A DNA stretch of 64,000 nucleotides from Polytrichum commune (GCA_950295325.1 OX485809.1:20164144-20228143); one strand, 5' to 3'; counted from the first letter of the stretch, positions 1 to 11,441 are shown. Made by a program: numbers and translations. Notes: a model not told the origin generated them from the letters alone.

Positions 1-1160
1 ATGAGTTCCAAAAACTGAGTGCATTCGAAGTGATTTGAAGCTGCCCTTCCTAACTCTGTTGTACAATTTCATCATGCAAACGTAAAACATGCAATGTAAC
101 CATGAGATGGCATGGGAAGGCTATGCAGGAAAGCCAGCATTGAATTGTGATCAACATCTGTGAGACTGGAACATCGGAAGTGGTGTAGGCCACGGCTCAA
201 TCTGAAGATCAATGAGTGCTGATGAACTTCCGAGCTTGAAAAACCGAAATGCTGCAGATTGTGTTATGAGTTCCAAAAACTGGGTGCGTTCGAAGTGATT
301 TGAAGCCTCGGGGGGGGGGGGTAGTCATTGGTTGCAGGAGCCATATACGTGCGAACAAATGATAGGGTATTTAAAAAACATGGGGGCAAAAAATTATAAA
401 TGGACTTAAGAGTAATATAGGGTATCAAAAATGGCACTGGACATCTTTAAAGTACTATAGGGTTTGGAATAATAGGTAATTTGGAATTATAAGTAATGCA
501 AGCCATTTTTCTATTAACCCAAAGTAGAAATTTACATAATGATAGCATGTGAAAAAAAGAAGAGAATTGAAAGTCCTATAAAATAGTGGTTGTTCGCACC
601 TATATCCTTAACTTTTTAACACACTGCCCCCCCCCCCCCCCGAGTTTGAAGCTGCACCTTCCTAACTCTGTTGTACAATTTCATCACGCAAACGTAAAAC
701 GTGCAATGTAACCATGAGATGGGAAGGCTATGCATGCAGGAAAGCCAGCATTGAATTGTGATCAACATCTGTGAGACTGGAACATCGGAAGTGGTGTAGG
801 CCACGGCTCAATCTGAAGATCGATGAGTGCTGATGAACTTCCGAGCTTGAAAAACCGAAATGCTGCAGATTGTGTTGTGAGTTCCAAAAACTGGGTGCGT
901 TCGAAGTGATTTGAAGCTGCACCTTCCTAACTCTGTTGTACAATTTCATCACGCAAACGTAAAACGTGCAATGTAACCATGAGATGGGAAGGCTATGCAT
1001 GCAGGAAAGCCAGCATTGAATTGTGATCAACATCATTCTGTGAGACTGGAACATTGGAAGTGGTGTAAGCCACGGCTCAATCTGAAGATCGATGAGTGCT
1101 GATGAACTTCCGAGCTTGAAAAAACCGAAATGCTGCAGATTGTGTTGTGAGTTCCAGAAA
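1..1160 (-). repeat. Tandem satellite, unit about 265 bp
   Basis: The block starting with GTTCCAAAAACTG recurs near 5, 268, 881 and (as GTTCCAGAAACTG) 1150. Once the MITE at 307-644 and its 8-bp duplication are removed, units are about 263-269 bp. Units share internal landmarks such as GTGAGACTGGAACATCGGAAG and GAACTTCCGAGCTTGAAAAA. The array runs off the left window edge. Inverted copies lie at 6245-6770. No function recognised. Confidence 0.85.
307..644. mobile_element. hAT-like MITE, G-rich termini, copy 1
   Basis: A 338-bp insertion inside the satellite. It begins CTCGGGGGG and ends CCCCCCGAG, forming a terminal inverted repeat of C/G homopolymer. TTTGAAGC directly repeats on both sides (299-306 and 645-652), an 8-bp target-site duplication of the kind left by hAT transposases. 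There is no coding capacity. The interrupted satellite unit shows the element arrived after the array formed. Confidence 0.8.
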
Positions 1161-1351
1161 CTGAGTACGCTCGAATGACAATAATGAACAGTCCCAATGC
1201 ACAGTGACACACAATAATGAAGTGCAAGCCCCATCCGTACGTGGTCACAGAGTTGCTCGTTGGTGTCCTCGTACACGGTGATAAAACAGTCGTGAGTGAT
1301 CAAAAAGAATTGCGCATCGACAAAAACAGTAGCAGCAGCATTAGATGCCAC
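728..1351 (-). other. Open frame running from unique DNA into the satellite
   Basis: A 207-codon frame starts in non-repetitive DNA (about 1161-1351, first residues MASNAAATVF) and continues through two satellite units, where the same peptide block recurs. I recognise no domain. The unique part could be an old exon; the satellite part is most likely open by chance because unit lengths are near multiples of three. From 1352 to 1644 nothing recognisable is seen. Confidence 0.15.
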
Positions 1352-1644
1352 AGTAGATCGCGAGAGCCCTATGCATGAGGGTATATATCAAATGCAATCA
1401 GAGCAGTAGATAATTAATAACCAAGCGGCACATGATCAATTTCCGAAGTCAGTGCTTGTGGAGGCAGAGATTTACAATAATCTGAGCCCACCGAAGCTGG
1501 CCGAGGTTGAGCATGTGCTTGCCTGCCACTGCCATGGCAGTGTTTTTGTGTCAAGAAACTCTGAAGTATAAATACGTCAAATCATTTCCCATGTGGTGCC
1601 ACATCAAGCATAGATGCTGAAAGGTTTGAATGCATGCATACCAA

Positions 1645-2443
1645 GGGCCTGTTTACACCATGGACCATGAAGTCGGACCATGGAGGATGGTTTTTTTCCA
1701 TGGTCCGACTTCCATGGTCCGATTTTTTCCAAATTTAATTTACAAAGCCTTTGGGCCCTCCACTAGGTGTAAACCAAATGTGGACCAAGAGGAATGACCA
1801 NNNNNNNNNNNNNNNNNNNNNNNNNNNNNNNNNNNNNNNNNNNNNNNNNNNNNNNNNNNNNNNNNNNNNNNNNNNNNNNNNNNNNNNNNNNNNNNNNNNN
1901 NNNNNNNNNNNNNNNNNNNNNNNNNNNNNNNNNNNNNNNNNNNNNNNNNNNNNNNNNNNNNNNNNNNNNNNNNNNNNNNNNNNNNNNNNNNNNNNNNNNN
2001 GAGGAATGACCATGCACCAAAAAGTGAACATGCTGATTTTTTTAATATATGCCCAAAAAAGACAGTTTAAAAACAAAACAAAAAAAAAAAAAAAAACCGA
2101 GTTCAACCATTTTCTTGTCTTCTCTTGTCATCATCTTCTCCCCCCCCCCCCCCCCAAAAAAAAAAATCATTAAATTCTTATAATAACAACATTTCTCTAC
2201 CATGAGCCCTTGCCTTTTTCTACGAGAGCACCTCTTTTGCCTCGCCCACTGCGAAACCTGTTGAACCATGTTAGTGGCTAACGTAGGCCTTAGAATATGT
2301 CTTTAGGGGACCTCGAACTCCATGATCACTCTGGCATTTTTTCCTTGGCGTAAACCGAAGTGGTCCTGGGACGAGTCCAACAACCAATCACATATTTTAC
2401 AGAGCCTTGGGATGACTTCATGGTCCATAATGTAAACAACCCC
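1645..2443. mobile_element. GTTTACACC-type MITE, copy 1 (contains gap)
   Basis: Ends GTTTACACCATGGACCATGA and, inverted, TCATGGTCCATAATGTAAAC match two better-preserved copies at 38117-38673 and 52961-53534. The interior carries the same landmarks (AAACCAAATGTGGACCAAGA, CCATGCACCAAAAAG, GAACTCGTCCC-like tract). It is non-coding. The 3-bp target duplication is not clean here (CAA/TAG); TAA is seen at copy 2. Interior poly-A and poly-C tracts have expanded. Confidence 0.7.
1801..2000. other. Assembly gap (200 N)
   Basis: Exactly 200 N. The 12 bases GAGGAATGACCA sit immediately before (1789-1800) and immediately after (2001-2012) the gap. Sister MITE copies have one such block with no extra sequence, so the gap probably joins two overlapping contig ends and may contain nothing. 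Confidence 0.95.
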
Positions 2444-3133
2444 TAGTCAGAAGATCGAGATGCGAGCATCCTTGGAAGAGGACTCCACCGAGTTCCAATG
2501 TGAGCAACTCTTCCTCTAACAATATCACCTCATATAATTCATGCCACATCAACATGACCTTGGAGGATGAAGGTGTAGGTGTCCACACAACAATGTCTAT
2601 TCATGGTAGTGAGGGGATATCCTCGGAGCTCATGGGAGTTACTCCCTTGTAGTTAGTGGGAACACGTGAGAACACAAGGTGTTTTCAAGTGGGGCATTAT
2701 ATTGGAGAATGTAAATATTATGGACCCTACTGTAATGTAATTTTCTAACATTCATTATTTTTTAGGACCCTATGGGTAGGTGGGTTAATGTGGTATTTAT
2801 TCTTCTTTTACATGGGCATATAGTAGTTATATATTATAGATTTTGTTGATATCATGTAGAATCTAACACTTACACATACAAAATCATAATTCCACATCAA
2901 CACAACATGCACGCAATTTAGCTTCCTAGTATGCACTCTACTCATTAAAACTATACAGACATGAAAATGGTGATAAAATGGTTGTTTTAAGAAACACATG
3001 GAAAGGATTCCAAAATTTGTGTTTAAAACACATGGAGCTCATTGTCGAAATGTTGTTAAACCACATGAGAAAGAAATGTAGGGTGCTTTTGTATCAATGA
3101 AGCAAAAATTTATACAAATTTTGGAATTATTAT
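2444..3133. other. No recognised feature
   Basis: AT-rich DNA with only short open frames (a 63-codon frame at 2808-2999, minus strand, resembles nothing I know). No repeat family shared with the rest of the window was noticed. Confidence 0.4.
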
Positions 3134-3377
3134 CTCGGGGGGTTCACTAGCGAAAATCGTAGAACAACGTGCGATAAAAAATAGGGTCCAATATATTCAT
3201 TGTAGATAAATTTTATAAAAAATGTACATGTAAAATAGGGGATTTTAAAATAGTGAAACATGTTTACATGTAAAATACCATCACCTTATAATCTTTTTTG
3301 CAAGTAAATAACCCCCCCAATAAATAAGTCCCGAACGCACGTGTATGCAAAATATAAAAGGGAGTGAACCCCCTGAG
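3134..3377. mobile_element. hAT-like MITE, G-rich termini, copy 2
   Basis: A 244-bp element with inverted ends CTCGGGGGGTTCACT and AGTGAACCCCCTGAG, flanked by an exact 8-bp duplication ATTATTAT (3126-3133 and 3378-3385). The interior includes CGTAGAACAACGTGCGATAA, shared in inverted orientation with the copy at 38989-39258. Confidence 0.9.
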
Positions 3378-3603
3378 ATTATTATAGATTGGATAAAATG
3401 ACCCATACAATATAATATCTAAAGTACGGTAGGTGAAAAGTATAGGTGGTATTTAATTATTTTTAATGCAGTAGGGTATGTAATATTTGACCAAATGAAG
3501 AATTTATGTGAGGTTCAATAAACGTATTTGGATTGGATGGGAAATTGCCTCAATTAACTAAAAGTCATCCAATTTAGAAGTTGGCATTGGATATCATGGT
3601 TTA

Positions 3604-3775
3604 AGGCCACTTCACACATGAGCCAAGAGTTGTGACCATGAAATTGTGAGAGCCTAAAAGAAGTGTCCAAAGGCCATCCCAAGACACTTCCAAAATCATG
3701 TAGTATTGTCACAAGTCCTCAAGTGTAGTGTGAAATCATATGTGACCGAGCTCTCAATCAAATGCCATTTCAAGG
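3604..3775 (-). mobile_element. GGGCCACTTCACAC-type MITE fragment
   Basis: GGCCACTTCACACATGAGCC, the adjoining GTGACCATGAAATTGTGA and GTGTAGTGTGAAATCATATG match, in reverse, the right part of the full elements at 26751-27249 and 37619-38113. The other end is missing. Confidence 0.65.
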
Positions 3776-4743
3776 AATATCTATTCACCTATAAATCCAT
3801 CAACAATTGAAGCTATCAAGGAATGTAATAGAGGGAGACCGCCCAAGAGCAACACCCCAACTTTAGTTTTCCAAGGAGTTGATAGTAGCATGTGGTGGAT
3901 TAGGCGGGCTCAAATGATGCGGAGGAAATTTGACACAAAATAGGAATTATGTGGGCAGCATGTTGACCTCCAAAGAGGACAAAAAAAAAAACGTTTGAAA
4001 AGGGAGGTGCCATGCCGACATTTGAATTCATGATGTATTATTTTCTCCTTGCTTCACGACACCTCATATTCCACTATCACAAAATACATTGTAAGTGGGT
4101 AGATGCAGATTCAATTATGTCAAATGTGACAATAGAGTTTGATCCAGTTAGGGAGATTTATTCACTTGATCTCATAGATGTAATTGCTAAGAGCTTAGAT
4201 GAATTTGTGGGAAAATCATAGTTATAAGAATTGCATTGATGTTGATCAAGCTTGAACATCTATCCCTTGTACATACTATTTTCAGGCATTTGATTCTTTG
4301 CATCGATAATGCTAGATATTTGACTCATGTTGTAGGTTAATTTGGTTATGTTCTTTTAACACATTACTTGAATGTGAGAAGCATCTAATTTTTTTTCCTT
4401 TGTTCATGTTTTTGAAGGTAACCACACCAAATTGCAACACTTCAGGCATTGAGCACAATTGTTATTATTTGAGAAGTTCCATTTTTGTGTTTTTGTCGTT
4501 TTGTTACATACCAACATCAATTTATGCCAATTTTCCAAGATTTTGATAAACAATATAATTTACAAATAAAATAGAGTCTATGAAATAAGTTCATGGCATA
4601 TATTATATTTACCTATAGGATTTTGAAAAATATATCAAAGTATCATTTTATCTACTAATAGGATGCCAATTAATCAAGAAATTTGAATAAATAATCTATC
4701 TTTAAATAATTCTCGACCACACGTGGTTTACAAAAGTATATAG
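3776..4743. other. No recognised feature
   Basis: AT-rich. A 69-codon plus-strand frame at 4012-4221 has no recognised domain. Nothing else supportable. Confidence 0.35.
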
Positions 4744-5067
4744 CTACACTAAATAGGATATTTAGTGTTTGATACACTAAATACAAACACATACACTAAG
4801 TATAAATAACCATATGAAAGTTAGTAACATTAAATGTAAACTCATACTAAATATCAACTATGGTAATACGTGGAAGTTACATGTTCGAATTTAGTGTTAG
4901 TAAGAATATGAAAAGAAAATTTTGACAATGATAAAAGGAGATCTCCAGCATATCTTCTAGCATATCTTCTAACACTAATTGTCAAAAAATTGAAAATTAG
5001 TGTTGAGTAGGTTAGGGTTTTAACAACATTAGATATAATCAAACACTAAATATCCTATTTAGTGTAG
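4744..5067. mobile_element. MITE with CTACACTAAATA inverted ends
   Basis: The left end CTACACTAAATAGGATATTT and right end AAATATCCTATTTAGTGTAG form a near-perfect terminal inverted repeat of about 30 bp (continuing AGTGTTTGAT / ATCAAACACT). Inner copies of the same ATTTAGTGT motif follow. Non-coding, 324 bp. Related ends occur at 16078-16458, 52295-52743 and 60457-60827. No clear target duplication, so superfamily is unassigned. Confidence 0.85.
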
Positions 5068-5479
5068 TGACCTCCCCATGATTGCTAACCTTTATGAATC
5101 TTGTTCTTAAGATAAACATCAAGCACAATTCCATATAGACATGGATTTGAATTTTTGTCAAGTAGTGGAGTTTGTTGACATGGCCGACACATGGAAGTGT
5201 GCCCTAAACACCAAACTCATCATGGATATGTGCATGCCCAAATGACGGAATAAGATTCAAAAAATCTTGGCCCTACCATCCCCCCCCCCCCCCCTTCTTT
5301 CTCCCTCCCTTCAAAAGGGGTCCCACTATTGTAATGGATTTTCCTTCCTTGGCGTAAATAACACACAAAATTCCACGTGGATATGGGGGGTCAAATTTTT
5401 ATGTTTTAGTAGATTTCACCAACTTGGCTAATACATGGGAGTGTTCCCCAAGTACCCGACCTCATAAAAAATTATAGGT
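5068..5479. other. No recognised feature
   Basis: Contains a 15-base poly-C tract (5280-5294). No coding signal recognised. Confidence 0.35.
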
Positions 5480-5790
5480 GTGATTGCCTTAATTAATGTA
5501 AATGTGCATAGTTCAATTACTTATCATGATTGGACACCTATTTTTTAGTGTTGTGTATTTAGGTGTGGATCTAATAACAGACACTACAAAGACATGTGTT
5601 AAAAATGAGTGGACTACGTGCTCAAATTTGTTAACCATTCTAGGCTTCATAGTTTAGTACACAAATTGGGTGGGGGTTTATTTGGTCGCTTCATGGTTTC
5701 GACAGTTTTGACTTTTAAACATTATAAAAGAAATATGAGAGATCATAGAGTTTCAAAAACCATTGCTGCAAATCTCATATCACATTCATG
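5480..5790 (+). repeat. Dispersed ~330-bp repeat, copy 1
   Basis: Shares ordered landmarks with five other copies: TTACTTATCATGATTGGACA, then GTGTATTTAGGTGTGGATCT, GGACTACGTGCTCAAA, GTTAACCATT and a GACC/GGTCGCTTCATGG-like block. Non-coding. Family class unknown. Confidence 0.65.
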
Positions 5791-6244
5791 GATCCAAGAA
5801 AAATACTAACTCCGAATCCAAGTTGATAATCATGGCAACCAACATAATCTTCCCATTTAAGACACAATTACATAGCCTTGCTAAGTTTCACCTCCACGAG
5901 AATAACTTAGTGAGGGCCATGAATAAACATGTCGTGATTATAAAAAAGAAAACAGTTTCAGTCTCAGTGCCGTGGCAATGTCCCCAACAAACATGGCATC
6001 TCTTTCATTTGGGAGGGGTGAGAGAATATGCAGCTTAGGATGAGTTTACACTAGGATCCACGACGTAAAAAACTCCAAAATTGAGATGGCATGTGTAGAG
6101 TGTGTGAGAATTTGCTTATTGGTTTATTATGGTTGAAACGAGGGCATAGAGAAATGATGAAATGGCAGTAACTTAAAACAGACGCTGCAACGTCAACGAT
6201 TTTGTTGCTGAAGCATACTAGGACAGCTCAACAGTCAAATACAT
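5791..6244. other. No recognised feature
   Basis: Short frames only (91 codons at 5763-6038, overlapping the repeat). No domain or repeat identified. Confidence 0.3.
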
Positions 6245-6770
6245 TGCACGTTTTTCAATTTGCGTGATGAAATTGTCCAACAGAGTTAGGAAGGTGCAGC
6301 TTCAAATCACTTCGAGCGCACTCAGTTTCTGGAACTCACAACACAATCTGCAGCATTTCGTTTTTCAAGCTCAGAAGTTCATCAGCACTCATCGATCTTC
6401 AGATTGAGCCGTGGCCTACACCATTTCCGATGTTCCAGTCTCACAGAATGATGTTGATCTCAATTTCAATGCTGGCTTTCCTGCATAGCCTTCTCATCTC
6501 ATGGTTACATTGCACGCTCACGTTTGCGTGATGAAATTGTATAACAGAGTAGGAAGGTGCAGTTTCAAATCACTTCGAATTCACTCAGTTTCTGGAACTC
6601 ACAACACAATCTGCAGCATTTCGTTTTTCAAGCTCAGAAGTTCATCAGCACTCATCGATCTTCAGATTGAGCCGTGGCCTACACCATTTCCGATGTTCCA
6701 GTCTCACAGAATGATGTTGATCTCAATTTCAATGCTGGCTTTCCTGCATATCCTTCCCATCTTCATGGTG
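6245..6770 (+). repeat. Two satellite units in inverted orientation
   Basis: Two units of about 265 bp are reverse complements of the units at 1-1160. Each carries GTGATGAAATTGT, CACTCAGTTTCTGGAACTCA, CTGCAGCATTTCG and GAGCCGTGGCCTACACC. The array therefore flanks about 5 kb of MITE-rich DNA in opposite orientations. Confidence 0.85.
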
Positions 6771-7993
6771 GTGATCAGTGGGTTAATTAACTTCTCTTGT
6801 ATTTTTGGAATTCAATTAACCAGTGTGAGAAGTTTCTAACCTCCAGGCTGATGCCATTCGGACAAAAGCTCTCTGTGGTGGAAGTCGACAATGAGGCGTT
6901 CAAGCTCTCCGTTTCTTAATTCACCTCGAGTCTTTTAAACCTAAGAACATGGATTTGTCCAATCTTGAAGTCAAAGACCTTGAAGTATTTCAGACCTTGG
7001 ACAACTGCCAAAATAACTATAGTTAACTAGAAAATTTTCAAACCGATTTTCAAGAACAAGTATAGTTAACTAGAAAAAATGCAAGTACTATTTTATATTT
7101 GAAGAAGTTTGCCTCTTGATTTGCTTCAGTTGAGGGTCTTTAATATGCTTGGGCCAGTGAGGATCATCAAGAAGCGCCTTTACACGATCACTCACAGTGA
7201 CGGGCTTAGGAACAACCTCCATGTACACCACCAACACAAATGTAACACACTAGTGACAATACAACACTACAACATAATTCCGTGAACAAGTTGCACTCAA
7301 TTTGAATTAACTAGATTAACTAGGAAAATATATAACTATAGCTAACTAGATTTTTTGGCAAACCGAATCTAGAGCAACTATAGTTAACTACATTTTTTTG
7401 GCCGGTCAAATCACAAACAACTATAGTTACGAAAAACAACTAGTTTACTAATGGTTGAATGAGTTGGTTAGTTGTCCAAGGTTTGAAGTATTTACTTGGA
7501 GCACATTGTGTTCATGTTTATTTTGAAGATAGATAGGTTTGGATTGCAGGAGAATTTCTTGTTGTCTTGTACATGTTAACCTAAGTTAAGCAGGTTCTCA
7601 AGACTCATGGATGTATTCGTTCAATAAAACTTCAGCTCGCTCTCTTAAACAAGGGTGTAGTGAATTGAACAGTTGATGAGATCTTTCTTGTTGAGACTTT
7701 GGAGAGTAATCTTGGCTACACCTTTCATGTCAGGAAGAGGCCATGTGCTTGAGCTTAGTGCAGATTTTTTTATTGAATTAGGATTTTCAACAGGATTGAA
7801 TTTGCACTTTGTTCAGCCATGCATGGTTTTCTCCTTTGCCCAAGAGCAACAAAAGAGTGTTGTAGATAGTGACAAGGTGCACCGATGTGAATGTGAGCAT
7901 GTTCACCATGTGTGATCATTCCATGATGCAGGACATGTGTTTGTGTGTTGGCACGAAATGACAGTTCGCATCTAAGCATTCAGTTGAGTCTTA
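6771..7993. other. Short-motif repeat zone and unassigned DNA
   Basis: The motif AACTATAGTTAACTAG, itself nearly palindromic, recurs at 7013-7080 and 7320-7450 and again near 61810-61860. A small minus-strand frame at 7088-7222 is listed separately. From 7500 to 7990 no gene is recognised. Confidence 0.4.
7088..7222 (-). CDS. Small uncharacterised ORF, 44 aa
   Basis: A complete frame from ATG at 7222 to TAG at 7088-7090. It reads MEVVPKPVTVSDRVKALLDD, then PHWPKHIKDPQLKQIKRQT and a short tail. The composition (charged, proline-spaced, one tryptophan, amphipathic) looks more like protein than noise. It lies between blocks of the AACTATAGTTAACTAG motif. I do not recognise the family. It may be a stranded first exon of a broken gene or a chance frame; no splice donor was convincing. 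Confidence 0.25.
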   Translation of the reverse strand: MEVVPKPVTVSDRVKALLDDPHWPKHIKDPQLKQIKRQTSSNIK

Positions 7994-8045
7994 GGGCCAG
8001 TTTACACCATGGACCATGGAAGATGGTTTTTTTCCATGGTCCAAC
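7994..8045. mobile_element. GTTTACACC-type MITE, terminal fragment
   Basis: GGGCCAGTTTACACCATGG preceded by TTA matches the ends of the family at 1645-2443, 38117-38673 and 52961-53534. Only about 50 bp remain, including an inverted CCATGGTCC pair. It is followed at 8042-8062 by two CCCTAAA telomere-like units, too few to mean an interstitial telomere. Confidence 0.55.
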
Positions 8046-8066
8046 CCCTAAACCCTAAACCCCCTG

Positions 8067-8225
8067 CAAAGGTAATTGCAACATTGTAACTCTATAATCC
8101 CCCAAATGTTTTTACAAGGAATGGCAAAATATGTTGGGTCAACATTTAGTGTTGGTGACACTACACCACGGTTTACATTTAGTATCGAGCAAGACAATAT
8201 GATTTGGTGACACTAAATACAATAA
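8067..8225 (-). mobile_element. CTACACTAAATA-type MITE, truncated
   Basis: The run CAACATTTAGTGTTGGTGAC, TACACCACGGTTTACA, GAGCAAGACAAT and GGTGACACTAAATA matches the left half of 16078-16458 in reverse. The opposite end is absent. From 8226 to 8520 nothing is recognised. Confidence 0.6.
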
Positions 8226-8523
8226 TTAATGTAGTCCTTCCTTTGATATGTTCAAGTTTATATTCACAAGGGACAAATACAGGACGATTGTGTCATACGG
8301 CATTCAATGAAGACCACATTTCAGCAGGAAGATAGAAATCAAGGTACAGTGATCTCCTACTTAAGTACACACCCGTTTAAATAAGTATCATGGTTAAGTT
8401 GAAGAAAATAAGGTTCATATTATATTGTTTGAACATGCCATGCAGAGTCATTTTCTGCGAATGCTTGAATGTTTTGTGCTTGACATTCAATGTCAGTTTG
8501 TTAACGTTTCGTTAAAACGTCTC

Positions 8524-8838
8524 AAAACAATTGTCGCAATTCATCATACATTTTGTTCAACTTCTGTTTGAACATTGAAGCAAAGCAATTGGTTGTCCAT
8601 GTCGAGGACAATGTTGTGTAGAGCTTCAAAGCATTTGAAATTGGTAGCACTTTCAGATTCAACAAATGTCTCGATAGATTGGATTTCCAGATGGCGCCTT
8701 CACTGTCTTCATATTCCCACCCCAACGCCCGTTTGCTTGGCGTGTTTGGCTTGCTCAACTTGCAATGATTTCACATTGTTGGGCTTCGGTCAAGCAAGTT
8801 GCCTCATGTTTCAACCGTTTCCCGTTGCGATTCATTGA
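8524..8838 (-). pseudogene. pogo/Tigger-like transposase N-terminus, broken
   Basis: Read from 8838 downward, a frame starting MNRNGKRLKHEATCLTEAQQ meets a stop. A one-base shift restores SKPNTPSKRALGWEYEDSEG followed by AIWK. The pattern of an LTEAQ...EII helix, then (N/T)PSKRAL, then a YxxSEGAI helix is the CENP-B/psq-type helix-turn-helix of pogo-like Tc1/mariner transposases. It binds transposon ends; the DDE catalytic domain should follow but is not seen. At least one more frame change lies downstream (8524-8690), so no product is possible. Assignment rests on motif memory, not a search. Confidence 0.6.
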
Positions 8839-9009
8839 ATCAAAGGGCCTAGAAAGTGATATGAGTAAAGTACACACCTACCAACTAAGTATGCAACAAA
8901 GGCTCTAGTTCAAAGTGCATAGTTAAGTGGCAAATTACTACATTGCAAAAAAAATCGATACTTTTATTCCTTAAATTGAAATTATTGTGAATTTTTGAAG
9001 CCAAAAGTT

Positions 9010-9420
9010 GGCTCACACATATTGCCAATGTCTAGAGTTTGCCATAACCGCTCATTCCTACTCACTTTAGCACTCAAAACCAAGAACATGTGTCATGGCA
9101 CTATTGGTTCCAACTTAGTCGAAATGATTACGTCCTATAGGTTCAAAATGTGAATCTAACCGGGAATAGGTGTCTCTACTTTGTAGATTCAACATACGAT
9201 TACAATTGCTTTGGAACTTTGCACAATATGAAAGGACATGGATTTTTAGAGGTATAGTAGAAGCACATGTTCCTGGTCAAGGCACCATCAACAATCTATA
9301 GGGTACCATAATTTCAATCAGACCGGAACCAATAGTGCCATGACACATGTCCTAGTTTTAAGTGAAGAAAAATGAATGGTTCAAATGAGCAATTATGGTA
9401 CACTTGAACATATTACCAAG
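9010..9420. mobile_element. Foldback / MITE-like inverted repeat
   Basis: ACATGTGTCATGGCACTATT at about 9089 is matched by AATAGTGCCATGACACATGT at about 9333. Weaker homology extends outward for roughly 80 bp on each side (GCCATAACCGCTCATT versus GAGCAATTATGG, CATATTGCC versus ATATTACC). The interior of ~200 bp is non-coding. No target duplication was established. Confidence 0.6.
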
Positions 9421-10187
9421 ATATTTGCAATCCTCGCTTCTATCTTCCTACATGGGAAAATTTTGCACCACCTCATACTTCTCCAGACCCAGCACAGAAT
9501 CAATTTAAGTGATCAGTCATGCGTGCCTCTACTCTAGGTAGTGCAATATGTCACAATAGTCGCCAACAAAAATATCTGAAAATACGTGCTTTTATATAAA
9601 AATATTTTCCCACATCCACAAGGATAGGAAAATGCTTGCAACTCACTGACCCACCCCCAAACATCACTTCTGAAGACTAAAAACATACCATCTCAAAACT
9701 TCAACATCTGCTCAGTGACATCCAATCTGCTTCAGAAACTCCATGAAACTGCTTTGAGACTTCACTAGCCGATTACCCTGAGCAGCCTGTTCTTTGAGAT
9801 GTCTGCAAAAAAAAAAAGATGGGGATTCACTCTACATCAGCAAACTCCACTGGGAGAATGGAAAAAATATCACTTGCACTAGATCACACTCGCGTAAAGG
9901 TCACTTGTTTTCACCCAGGGAAATTTTGAAAAGGCTTTCTCCTGTCTTCCAAGTTGAACATTGCCTTGTGCTTGTAATACTTGAACCCGCATGAGGTACA
10001 AGAGTAGAATCACTGGGTGACGTGTGCACTCCAATGATAATCCAATGGTTGCAATAGGACCCCATCTGTCCATATGATTAACACCTCTGGAGAGTAAGTA
10101 AAGCAGAAATTTGCAAATGAATAGTCATAATATACACTAAGAACACTCCAATGTAGGAGCAGCGCGTTCGGGACAAATTTTCGTATT
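9421..10187. other. 3' flank of the UBAC2-like gene
   Basis: No gene recognised. The segment nearest 10187 should contain the 3' untranslated region and polyadenylation site of the minus-strand gene; no specific signal can be singled out. Confidence 0.4.
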
Positions 10188-11395
10188 TCAAGGATGGTGT
10201 TGTTGTCTGCGGAGGTAGTATTTAGCTGTGTCCAAGTCATTCCGACATGTCCTCAGGGCTCTTGTCGCGAGGCTTTGGTTGTACCCGCAGGCCACGAGCT
10301 TGGCTATTGCGTCGTCGGAAACTTGTGCATCGAATGCATCTGCATATGCCAGGTTCTGCATTCCAACCATGGGTAGAAGAGTGATGATCTTGCATAGAAA
10401 CCTGCACACGGTTTTCACAAATTACTGCAGAAAGAAACCAACCAGGACCAAATTCTATAGGTTCTGCTTACCTTTAAGCACAGTGACCACCATCTCTCAC
10501 TAGGGTCACACACATGCGAGCAACATACACACGTCTACTGAATACCTATCATGCTTCTATATCTAAGGAAGACGTGCCTAATTGGATCACACCTAGATTT
10601 GAGTGGCATGTGTTTAGGTGAGGCTCCAAGAATGGATACCAAAAAGACAAGTGCTAAAGAGAGATTGGACTATGTGCTCAGAATATAACCATTCCAAGCT
10701 CAATAGTCAACATAATTTGGAGGACCTATATGACCGTTTAACGAGCACGAGAGTTTTCACTTTGATGATAAAATATTCATATGAACACTGAAACTTACAA
10801 GGACAATGGCAACGGTCTCAATTTCAATTTGCTGACCATCTCGTACTAATCATGTGTTTCATAGAAGTGGGCTAATCGGAAAAAATAACTATTTAAGACC
10901 CACCTGCCTTAGACAAACTTGTTATAATAAGCACATGTGTAGACAGTTATAGCGACCCAGTTGTACCGTGAGAAGTAACACCAGGCGAAGGTAAAATTGT
11001 TGAAGACCTTGAGCAACTTGGGTGGACTACCTCTGCAAATTTCCAACGGAAGGGACACAACCCTACCACTTTAGGGCCTAACGTCAAGATATAGCGAATT
11101 ATCATACAATCCGACCAACATAACCTTATCAATAGTGTACTACCAAGCACATTAGACGTTTGGTTGATGTTGTATATTGCACCCACCTGTTGAGGTTCTC
11201 TTATTTGGGTGGAGGAGTTTCGTCTGCCGTATCTTGCTTTGTCAATCAGTTCTGAAGGTATTCCTGACAAAAACGGTCTAATCCTCCACGCCCATTGACC
11301 GATTGCTCCATCTGGGGCCTACACATTAGAATGAATTACTTCTTCATCCGTGTAGATAATTAGCGATAGTAAGATCAATTAACATGGCAAATCAC

Positions 11396-11441
<46 letters not shown>

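Noticed and set aside
1751-2173. Open frames of 71-140 codons crossing the N run
   Set aside because: They exist only because N cannot encode a stop; the region is a non-coding MITE.
8042-8062. Telomere-like CCCTAAA units
   Set aside because: Only two units; occurs by chance in AT-rich DNA.
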